64,000 bases of DNA from Vavraia culicis subsp. floridensis (Eukaryota > Microsporidia > Pleistophoridae): positions 4,029 to 68,028 of the forward strand of contig NW_007360632.1 of assembly GCF_000192795.1 (NCBI RefSeq), in the 5' to 3' direction. Shown piece by piece: positions 52,766-61,959 of the stretch. How positions within the stretch are numbered: position 1 is the stretch's first letter; every line of letters begins with the position of its first letter. Made by a program: the position numbers and the translations under genes. Under the pieces are notes generated by a model that had not been told where the DNA came from, did no database searches, and saw only the letters and a list, made by a program, of their open reading frames with translations.

Positions 52766-53191
52766 TTAAAGATAAACTTCCTTATCAAACGCGTTTTCTA
52801 GGCAGACAGGATTCGCAAATTTATGTGGATCGTGCGAATTAACATGATGAGATGGTTGGCGCACCGCCAACTTTTCGTATAATCGATCTGCTGGTTTATG
52901 CGCCTCTATTTCTCTCAATACCTGTGATAACGGGTTGCATCGTAGGTTTCTGTATGATGGCAGTTCAGGGACAGGAGAGAACAATATTTTATTCTTCTTT
53001 CTTATCTTCATACACATGTAAACAACCATCGCACCCAGCAACAATGCACATGCTATAAACGATACGCTGAAAACGAGCTGAATTGTTGATTTCAACCCGT
53101 TCTCGTATTCTGATGCGTTGTTGCGCATTGAAGGAAATTCTGTGGCACAAGTCGACATAGTTTCGTTTGTGAGTGTTCTTATGGTGGTCAT
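52766..53191 (-). CDS. Small single-pass membrane protein, unknown
   Basis: A 141-residue frame from the ATG at 53191; the open frame extends only to a GTG two codons earlier. The N-terminal ~36 residues are Thr/Ser-rich with N-glycosylation sites (NET, NAS). A strong hydrophobic helix follows (about residues 38-62, QLVFSVSFIACALLLGAMVV), then a basic stop-transfer run KIRKKNK and a 70-residue tail. The charge pattern predicts the N-terminus outside and the tail in the cytosol. I recognise no family. Amino-acid balance and the coherent topology argue that it is real, but no CCC signal is seen, so a chance frame cannot be excluded. Confidence 0.55.
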   Translation of the reverse strand: MTTIRTLTNETMSTCATEFPSMRNNASEYENGLKSTIQLVFSVSFIACALLLGAMVVYMCMKIRKKNKILFSPVPELPSYRNLRCNPLSQVLREIEAHKPADRLYEKLAVRQPSHHVNSHDPHKFANPVCLENAFDKEVYL

Positions 53192-54255
53192 TATCACGGT
53201 GTGGTATTAAAATTGTGCTTATAATGTTGTTACTGAAACGGTAAATTAATTACGTATTTTTTACACATGGTAGGACAGCGCCTGTGGCATGATAAAGGCG
53301 TTTTTGTTGTTATTTGGTGCAGTGTTTACCGTGAACATGGATCGTACTTTCTAAGTCTGCACCAAAAATTCAGAGTGTGCTATTACACTGCTTTTGAAAG
53401 CGTTAGTTCTATGCCGTGAATGATTAAAGAATTATTTAAGGCACGATTGCACGCTTTACAGCAATTTTTCTTTTTTTGACTGGTGCTGATGTAATTTACC
53501 CTGTAGAGCCGTGGCTTGCGCAGCACCTCAAGAGCAACCGAAAAACTCTTCTTCTCAAATATTAGGGAATGTAACTCCTTCAACCTAACACGCAGCCAAA
53601 GAAGAGTGTTTGATGTCCAACCCACCACTAGCACATCCAGAAGCGATACCGTGCGGTTTGCCGCTTGTCTATCCCATAGAATTGGTAGTTTGACTTGTGC
53701 ATCGGGTTATTGCGAAGTGTCCAGCGAGGTGGTAGACAAAATGAAAGCACCGATATGCATTTTGATTAATTTTTGATTAGTGCAGTCCGTCAGTTGCCAG
53801 ATTAGAGACAGCAATTTTCTAAAATGAAGGAATTAATGAGATTAACACGTCTAAAATTGCTTACCACGCCTCTACCCGTGCGTGACAAACTTTCTACCAT
53901 TCCTGACCTGATCCTCACGTTGGTAACAAGAATCGCTTCCTTGAGAAGTGTGTGTAGCCAACGTAGTGATCCAGGTACCACTCGAATGACTGGCTAATCA
54001 TTGTTCAACTATCCATGTACTTGAGGAGGGCGCATGTTGTCAATTTCGCTACACCCATGACCACATAATCGATGCGCAGCTCCTCGTTGATTGCCCTCCT
54101 GCAATAAATAGGGCACAGAACATCATGCCCTTAGCGCATGGTCTATCGCTCGCGCCAAAGGGGAACCAAACTGTTATTAAACAATACATTCTACTAACAC
54201 TGCTGTTCCTCCACAGTCACGGCTTAGCAGACTCAAATACTTTCATAACATTCCT
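53192..54255. other. Gene-free stretch, with short minus-strand open stretches
   Basis: No supported gene. Between about 53830 and 54190 the minus strand has several short protein-like stretches in different frames (EELRIDYVVMGVAKLTTCAL, SFEWYLDHYVGYTHFSRKRF), and the DNA appears somewhat richer in GC than its flanks. A decayed gene or transposon is possible but not demonstrated. Confidence 0.4.
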
Positions 54256-56640
54256 TTAATTATTTTTATTTTGTAGTGCCTTCTCCAAGAAATATCTAAA
54301 CAATGGATGGCCGTCATCCAAATTCAAGGTCATTTCCGGGTGATACTGCACACCAACAAAGAAAGGATGATTGTTCAATTCAAATATGTCCATTTTAAGA
54401 CCGTCCTTGCTCTTACCCACGAATCGAAGGCCTTTCCTCTCGATCATGTCAACGTATAGGGGATTAACCTCGTATCGGTGCCTGTGACGCTCTACGACGT
54501 GGTGAGAGGAGTCGCAACTGTTGTTGCCGCTGTAATCATTGCTCTTATTATTTGGCTGCACGGTTGATGATTGGCTAGAACAGTTTATAGCGGTGCTCTC
54601 GCTGTCATGCCTCTGCGCAAATGCTGGGCATTTGCTGGCTGGTCGAGCACATCCAACCGTTTCTCTAACCGATCTGTCGTATGCGCTGGACCTGTCAGAT
54701 TCGCTGGATCGGCACCCGTTAGAGTTACACTCATCAGGTCTGCATCGACCAGACTCCTCACAGACATCAGATTCCGTACATCTAACGGATTCACAGCACC
54801 CATCAGCCGGACCATCACACGCAGCAGTACATTCACTCGAACTGGCACTGCCAGTATTCACGTACTCATCTGAGCATCTTCCACCGCTGTAATTGCAGCA
54901 TTCCTGTCCATCGCAATACAAGTACGTTCGCTTGTAATTCGCACCATACGCATCCTTAACCATAGAATCAACGAGGTATGAGCGCCTACTGCCCAGTCTC
55001 ATCTTTCCACTAACTATTTTCTCAATCCTATGGTCCTCCATCACCATGACAACTTTACATAAACTCGTAGTATCGAATTCCTCTGATGTAGCATCGCACA
55101 ATCCCAACACATTACGACAAAATTCTATAACGCAGAGCTGAAAACCTAGACAAATGCCTAGGAATGGTATTTTGTTAGTCCTGGCATAGTTGATCGCCAA
55201 TATCTTACCCTCCGTACCACGTGTCCCGAACCCACCAGGCACCAACATGCAATCACAACCACAGAATATTTTATTAAGTACGGCAGTTATGTCGCCATCT
55301 GGGGCCGTGCTCCCCTCTACTTCTATCATTTCACTGTCTATCATCTTAATGTGTACGTCTATGTTCATCATCAATGCGCAGACCTTCAGAGTCTCTATCA
55401 CGCTTACGTAGCTGTCATCGTTACCATTGTATTTGATTACCATGGCAACCGTCAGAGGACGCTTTCTGTCGTTGTACACCCAGGAAAGTTTCTCCTCTGT
55501 TTTGAAAACATTTTTGTCTCTGATCTTCAGCAATGAGAGCAATGCCTCTCTCATGCCCTGTGCCTGCAGATCAAAGGGTATCTCGTACACCAGGGATGTG
55601 TCCTTGGACGAGAACACATCGTTCACGCCCGTTTTCCTTACAATTTTGCTCCTCGTCCCTTTAAAGAACGCATGAGGACCCCTGCACACTATGATCCCCG
55701 GCTTAAGATCTCTGCTTATAAACTTTTGCACCGATCGCTGTACTAATTTGGTCTTCTGCTCGTTGTTAGAAAATGACGGCATGTAATCCACGCTCACAAC
55801 CAGGAAGTCCTCCTCTGCACATTTCCGTTTTATGTGCGAGAGCGTGCTCGAAAATATGCTGCTCTCCGTGTCATCTATCACACCGCCCACCTCTATAAGC
55901 ACCACAACGTTGTCCGTATTTATACTTTTATAAGCTTTCTTTTTATGCTTTGCATCATTTATGCTACCACTTATTTGTTTGTTAAAATTTTTATCGCTTA
56001 TTTCCTTATGCAGCACACATTGTTGATCAGTTGTAAAAATGCTTCCATCCACATTAACCTTCCTATCATTGTCCAAGCTGCTGTCCGTGTCACAATCAGC
56101 CCTCGCATTATTGTCCGTATCACATTCCGGTACCGTTCCCTTCATTACTGCGCTGTTCACCCTCATTTTCTTCGCTCGCCCTTCGTCATCCATCCTTTCG
56201 TTCCTTTCCAAAGCACTCCGCACCATGCACTCACCCCCATCGTACCCAACACGCACGCAATCATTAATCATTTCCTCAACAACAGCATTAACGTGTGGTA
56301 TTACCTCCATGGTCTCACCAAAATATGCACCAGCACTTTCCTTCGCAATCATTCTCCTGTAAACCTTTCCGCCCGTTATACAACTCATCTCACCACACAG
56401 CACATCCATGACACGTTCATAGAATCCCAGGTCCATGTCAGCCTCACATCCATCCTCCAAAACGAACACCTCACCGTGATCTATCGGTGATATCGTACCA
56501 CACGACTTGTTCAGATACGGATCGATCTTTACCGGTATAACTCTCATGCCTGCACTCTTCAGTATCAGTCCTATCGATGAGAGCGTGATGCCCTTGCCAA
56601 TGCCACTGAGTGTACCGCCCGCTACTACTACATATTTCAT
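54256..56640 (-). CDS. URA7: CTP synthase with two large insertions
   Basis: Converts UTP to CTP with glutamine-derived ammonia. I start at 56640: the protein then begins MKYVVVAGGTLSGIGKG, exactly where the family begins, and CCCC lies one base upstream. The frame is open 66 codons further, to 56838. The 794 residues exceed the usual 550-580. The synthetase half has KIDPYLN, HGEVFVLEDG, GAYFGETMEVIPHV and VVVLIEVGG. The glutaminase half has PGGFGTRGTEGK, GICLGFQ (nucleophile Cys497), HRHRYEVNP and VQYHPEM (His767, Glu769). Insertions are a polar one at about 129-243 and a Ser/Cys/Asp-rich one at about 577-715, just before the HRHRYEVNP element. Catalytic blocks appear intact, so activity is likely. 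Confidence 0.95.
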   Translation of the reverse strand: MKYVVVAGGTLSGIGKGITLSSIGLILKSAGMRVIPVKIDPYLNKSCGTISPIDHGEVFVLEDGCEADMDLGFYERVMDVLCGEMSCITGGKVYRRMIAKESAGAYFGETMEVIPHVNAVVEEMINDCVRVGYDGGECMVRSALERNERMDDEGRAKKMRVNSAVMKGTVPECDTDNNARADCDTDSSLDNDRKVNVDGSIFTTDQQCVLHKEISDKNFNKQISGSINDAKHKKKAYKSINTDNVVVLIEVGGVIDDTESSIFSSTLSHIKRKCAEEDFLVVSVDYMPSFSNNEQKTKLVQRSVQKFISRDLKPGIIVCRGPHAFFKGTRSKIVRKTGVNDVFSSKDTSLVYEIPFDLQAQGMREALLSLLKIRDKNVFKTEEKLSWVYNDRKRPLTVAMVIKYNGNDDSYVSVIETLKVCALMMNIDVHIKMIDSEMIEVEGSTAPDGDITAVLNKIFCGCDCMLVPGGFGTRGTEGKILAINYARTNKIPFLGICLGFQLCVIEFCRNVLGLCDATSEEFDTTSLCKVVMVMEDHRIEKIVSGKMRLGSRRSYLVDSMVKDAYGANYKRTYLYCDGQECCNYSGGRCSDEYVNTGSASSSECTAACDGPADGCCESVRCTESDVCEESGRCRPDECNSNGCRSSESDRSSAYDRSVRETVGCARPASKCPAFAQRHDSESTAINCSSQSSTVQPNNKSNDYSGNNSCDSSHHVVERHRHRYEVNPLYVDMIERKGLRFVGKSKDGLKMDIFELNNHPFFVGVQYHPEMTLNLDDGHPLFRYFLEKALQNKNN

Positions 56641-56641
56641 A

Positions 56642-56645
56642 GGGG
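56642..56645 (-). promoter_or_regulatory. CCCC start signal of CTP synthase
   Basis: On the coding strand CCCC is followed by T and the ATG at 56640, agreeing with the family's N-terminus. Confidence 0.7.
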
Positions 56646-59550
56646 CACCGTTTTTATTTTTTTTTATAGCACACGTACATGAACACATTTTGTTTACCGC
56701 TGATCGAACGTATTTATAGGAACGGTAGAGATGTGATGCATGATTTGTTTTGCACTTGATGGCGTGTTTTAGAAATACGTTGAGGTAAAACGCTTTCCAA
56801 GGAGAAGAATTAGAAAATAAAATTTTAACAGTAGACATTCATGATAAGAGATTTGTTTATTTTTAAGGAAATTAGACGTGATAAGCATTTTGTGTTTTAG
56901 GACCAATACGATGGGAAGATACGGAAGAAAAAAAGGATGAAAGCGGTGTGTAGAACAGAAAGAAGTAAAGCAGCGGGTATGCATTGAACAGAGGATAAAA
57001 TATGGTTGAAATGCGGTTAAATATTAGAAATTTGGGTGATGATCTAAATTACTTTTTAGTGGAAATTGAAGTGTAAAAGTGGCAGATAAAGGCTAATTGA
57101 TGAAAAAAAGTAAAAAAATAAAATTGGTAGTTTTTATAGCATGGAATTACGGAATTAGCAAGACAAGAACGTAAAATTAATTGAACAGAATTACGGAATG
57201 ATTAAATGAGGTGATGAGATAATTAATAAAATAAAAATTAAGTAGTGATCAAGTGAGATAATACGTTGAAATTGCTGTTAGCAGTTAAAAAATCATTATT
57301 AGTGGTTTAACTTGCTCAATGTAGAATTGAGAACAGCACACGGCTCTTTTAATTCAGTGGAAAGGATTAAAATGCACTAACAATGATTTAACGGTAATAC
57401 GCAGCAGTACAGTACCGCACATACAAACCAATTACAATAAACAGATCAGCAATGATACATCAAGCGATGATAAATGTTGAAACAATAAAAGAACATAAAG
57501 CGTTACAATCACTGTTCTTAGCGGTGATATGGCAGGTATAGCGGCAATATAACTTAATATAGCACGGACACGGTACAAAATATCGGTTGAAAAGTTGGTG
57601 CTGTAACGGTTTATTAAAAAATATCTTTTCTTATCTCAGCAAAAGCTGGGCAATTTGTGCTAAGAAATGCACCTTTTGTTCGTTGTTGCGGTTTAAATTA
57701 GTGGAAGTTCGTTCCTTTTTTCGCTGTCGCAGATAAAACGATTTTTGCACCGTATCCACGTCAAATCGTCTCAACGATTCAAATTCACACCAACTGGCAG
57801 TGACAGCGCAAGAATATTTTGATTTGTGACAGCGAGCAAGCTTCTTCTGATACAGAACCATGATCAAATACCTAATCAATATTGAGCAGGTCTAAGTGCA
57901 ACAAGCCGTTGCACTAAAAAGAGGTAACGAAGCGTACGGTCCGTGCACTGATTCGTATGCACTATCGTTATAGGACAGAGAAGGACTGCAAAAAAATTAA
58001 TTTGAACGAATTCCTTTCTAATTACAGCCGTATTGAGAATAATGACAGGAAGATGGTGCGTATAGGGAAAAGATCATGGTAACAAGACATGAATAATGTG
58101 GTGATAGTGTATACAGAGAAGAGCGTTCAATAAGCAGCTATGCTGCGGTACAGGACCAATTCACTACTTGTATTTTTCATAGCCTTTTGCTGCAAAAAGA
58201 GAAACTACACGATAATTTCCTTACAATAGCAAACAGTTCGCTATTCCATAATATTTTCGAATCTGCTGTTTAGGTAAAGAAGAAAAGTGGAATTTACTTT
58301 TCATCAAAATCACTCCTCTGATCAAACTGCACGTCATTGTACAAGAAATGGTGTTACAAATTCAATCCGTGTTATTCGTCAAAAAATATTTTTTTGAGTG
58401 TTCATACTTTCGCACGCTGCCGATGTTTTCCTAACGGTATGCTCATCCACTACGCCCATCACAACAGTGCAGGTACGGTATAACGTGTTTGTGACTGTGC
58501 GTGTGCATTTATCAATAATTCAGTGACTGAGTCTTAAATTGTATATTTATCCACGTTTCGTGGAATGCATCATAATTTTGCAGGGATCTCATTGTTAGCC
58601 TCTCGCCTTGTGGCTGACAGCTTATTTCACAGTTCTAAAGTACAAAAAGGGATTGAGCAAACAGCAAAAACGAACAGTTCATTGAGTCCAACACCATAAA
58701 AGTTTTGAAGCGGTACCAACACCAGTGAACTAGTATCACCACACCGATGTGCAGCATATATGGTAGGAAAGAAGCACAAAATAAGGAACGTAACGAATTT
58801 TTGAAACAAACACGGACAGACAGTCCTTCAATAAAAAACAACTAATTTATAAAACAGAGCATCCTTTGGTATGTTCAGCATCATTTCATTCTGGTGCCGT
58901 TATATTAATACATACGAGTTTGCATAATGCTGTACCTTTCCCTCAACACAGACAAACCGCATTCTTTGTATCACATTATCATGCACGTTCTGTACGCTCT
59001 TCTCCCTATTTTAAAGTGATATGGAAATAACCGTGCTATTCATCAATTACAAAAGATACTATAAATATTGATGATATAGCATATTGCGTTTATGCGATTA
59101 TGCTATGCATAATTAAACGTTTTGTTCTTATGGTACGACCAACCCAAATATTCTATACCTCTGAGTGTCTACGAAGCGTAAAAAGCGAGAGCTACGCATT
59201 CAAAATGCCTATCAGTAACATTGATTGAATGGTACGCAAACCGTGACATCATGATTAAAGTGCGGTAAATCGCACTTAAAGTTCATTATTCGTGTATTAT
59301 TGAACTAAACACTTTAATTAAGCGGTATTTCTTCCAACAAAAGGCTTTACGAGCAGTGCTGCGCAATGTGCTGTCACATGAGAACACTTCTTCCGATCGC
59401 TTAGCCCGTCATTGCTAATCACGATAATGATATGAAGCACAGCGCTGCAACCCAGCATGCACCAATCAGCCCACAGTTCTACTCCTCTCCCGTTCCATGT
59501 TAAAGTCGTCTTTATCACCTGCTCGTATCACCCTCGTTACTCTGCTCTTT
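56646..59550. other. Gene-free stretch
   Basis: No supported gene over 2.9 kb. A minus frame at 57631-57879 (82 codons, ATG at codon 7) is basic and has no recognised motif or CCC. The DNA is AT-rich without tandem arrays. Confidence 0.5.
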
Positions 59551-61959
59551 CTACCCCCTCGCCATCATCTCACTGATCTCTTTCAAAAACAACTTCTCAA
59601 CTCCCTTCCGGCACAACTTGCCCGTACTCGCAGTTATACACCCTTCAAGGTCACAGAACTTACTCTTCACCAAATGCACGTGCTTGGGCACCTCAAATCC
59701 GAATAAATTGCCCTCCTTCTTCTTCACTTGTGCGATTCTTTGTATTTCGCTCTGCACTTCTTCTGAGGTGCTTTCAGACACGACCAGAGCAACAACGAAT
59801 GAGTGCTTGGTGTCACCTGTTACGAAAATGTCTGTGAAGGTGGTGCACATGCTCTTGAACACATTTTCTATGCGCTCGGGTACGATGTACTCGCCTTGAA
59901 TTGTTTTAAAGTTGTTTTTGAGGCGTGATACGATGTGGACACTGCCGTTTACCATTATGGCGTTGTCACCGGTTCTGAACCATTTGGTGCTTTGAAACAG
60001 GCTAGCTCCATTACTGCAGGTTTCTTCGTTTTTGGCACTGGTGCTGGTTTTATCACACCTTTTACCGCTACCGGTGCAGAGTTCTTCATTTTTACGGTTA
60101 CTTCTCCCATCTTTGAAGTTTGTTGTGCTATCACAGGTTTTATTACCGTTCACTGCGCCAGTAATACCACTATCCCCACCAATCCTTACACTTTTATGAG
60201 AAATACTTTCTTGATCGACACTGCTCTTCTCCTCATGATCACCGCCACCAATATTAACGCATCCAGTTCTCATGTTCTGCTCATAGGCCATTTTCTCCTG
60301 CTCAATCCATCTCTCCCACACCTTATCATCGTCACCATAGTAATTATCATCTTCAAGCCTTGTACACACGTTATCTCCTTTCACGACCAGCTCGCCATCA
60401 ACAATCCTTATCTCATCGCTAAACAACGGCCATCCAACTCCACACTTATCAGTGCTCGTGGTGACTCCGCCTGTGGTCTCAGTCAGCCCATACGCTTCGT
60501 ACATAGGTACACCCAGCACACTCTCCATAAAAATTTTGAGGTCGCGATCCAAAAAGGCTGAGCCACTGAACAACAGCCTGACACGACCACCAAACATGTG
60601 TTTGATGCGATTGAACGCGAAGAAATCCGCAATTTCGTGCGTGTACACGTCCTTCAACACGCTTTTTCGCTTCATGAACAGCAGAAATTTGAACAACAGA
60701 CGGCTCATAAAGCCTAATTTGCTGTAAATGCCATCTCTTATCACTTCCCACAACCTGGGTGCACCGCAAAAGATGGTGGGCCTTACCAGTCGTATATCGT
60801 CCATTAATTTCTTTCTGTCGCCACTATAAAACACCACTTTTACGTTTATCAACAGAAAGCAGTAAAGTAACAATCTTTCCATCACGTGTGCTAGCGGAAG
60901 GAAACTCAGATGATGATCGCCTGCATTGATGCCAATGAATTTGTTCGTGCTTCTACCGTATTTAAGTGCGAAAATGCTCGTGTAAATGTTTCTATGTGAC
61001 AAAGGAATTGGCTTGGGCGTGCCCGTGGTACCTGAAGAGTAAATTATTGTAGCTATATCATCTGCACTTGCCGGCAACGGCGGCATATCGGAGAGGCTCT
61101 CCATTTTGCATCCCAACTTTCCGTTCGAATGTGTTTCATTTCTATTACTAATTGTTTTGTCAGAGCGATTATGCGCATAATTAGTACTGCTATATCCCAC
61201 GTTGTATTTATGCGCATAATCTGTACCATGCATACCTTTTATGATGCCGTGCTCGTCTTCCGCACCGCTCATCACATCATCGTAATAATATACCTTGACA
61301 CCGTCAATCTCAACACCTCTCTCCTTTCCAACAACAATAACCGCTCTCAAACACTTAATGTTCCTTAGCATTTCCACCTCTTTTACACCGGCTACCACCA
61401 CTTTAACATTTCCCTGTTCGATAATTTCCTTAACGTTGTCTCGCCCAAATGTAGCGTAGATTGTGGTTGAAATTTTATTCGTCAAAATGAGCGACAGATC
61501 CGTAACCGTCCACTCAATACAATTGTTGATGAATATTCCTACGTACGATCTGTTAGAAGAAAGTTGGCCATGATCGGCATGACCAGGGCTGTCATCTCCA
61601 CGATTAACGCTTTTGATATTTCCCACGCTGTTATCAGCGCTTATACTATCGGTACTGTCCACATTACAACCATCCTCGCTTTTGCCACCATCTCTCCCCC
61701 TTTCCGCCTCGTTGCACACATGCTCCATGAACATGCCCATCTTCCTCACCATCTTCTCAATCTCTCCATACGTATAATAAACTATCTTTCCATCTTTTAT
61801 AACACCCAAGGCATCGCACTCCCTTCTACTTCTCACCTCCTCCATGAACAGGTGTATGTAGGACTTGTCATACTCTGCAGTCGCCTTTATATTGTACAGG
61901 AGGTTGTGGAGTGAGTGAGTCGTGCAGTTGTGCACAGTCAAATTTTGGATTACACACAT
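59551..61959 (-). CDS. Long-chain acyl-CoA synthetase
   Basis: Activates fatty acids to acyl-CoA through an acyl-AMP, feeding lipid synthesis; parasites of this group take lipids from the host. The protein has 802 residues. The AMP-binding P-loop is YSSGTTGTPKP (307-317), with Pro where Gly is usual, then SHRNI. PLAHVMERLL and RPTIFCGAPRLWEVI are typical of long-chain enzymes. YGLTETTGG and WFRTGDN follow, then the fatty-acid signature region as SRLKNNFKTIQGEYIVPERIE. The lysine region near the end is ITASTGKLCRKGVEKL, in place of TPTfKlKR. Polar insertions lie at about 88-138, 240-295 and 555-690. CCCCC sits some 16 bases before the ATG. No membrane helix is obvious. Confidence 0.92.
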   Translation of the reverse strand: MCVIQNLTVHNCTTHSLHNLLYNIKATAEYDKSYIHLFMEEVRSRRECDALGVIKDGKIVYYTYGEIEKMVRKMGMFMEHVCNEAERGRDGGKSEDGCNVDSTDSISADNSVGNIKSVNRGDDSPGHADHGQLSSNRSYVGIFINNCIEWTVTDLSLILTNKISTTIYATFGRDNVKEIIEQGNVKVVVAGVKEVEMLRNIKCLRAVIVVGKERGVEIDGVKVYYYDDVMSGAEDEHGIIKGMHGTDYAHKYNVGYSSTNYAHNRSDKTISNRNETHSNGKLGCKMESLSDMPPLPASADDIATIIYSSGTTGTPKPIPLSHRNIYTSIFALKYGRSTNKFIGINAGDHHLSFLPLAHVMERLLLYCFLLINVKVVFYSGDRKKLMDDIRLVRPTIFCGAPRLWEVIRDGIYSKLGFMSRLLFKFLLFMKRKSVLKDVYTHEIADFFAFNRIKHMFGGRVRLLFSGSAFLDRDLKIFMESVLGVPMYEAYGLTETTGGVTTSTDKCGVGWPLFSDEIRIVDGELVVKGDNVCTRLEDDNYYGDDDKVWERWIEQEKMAYEQNMRTGCVNIGGGDHEEKSSVDQESISHKSVRIGGDSGITGAVNGNKTCDSTTNFKDGRSNRKNEELCTGSGKRCDKTSTSAKNEETCSNGASLFQSTKWFRTGDNAIMVNGSVHIVSRLKNNFKTIQGEYIVPERIENVFKSMCTTFTDIFVTGDTKHSFVVALVVSESTSEEVQSEIQRIAQVKKKEGNLFGFEVPKHVHLVKSKFCDLEGCITASTGKLCRKGVEKLFLKEISEMMARG

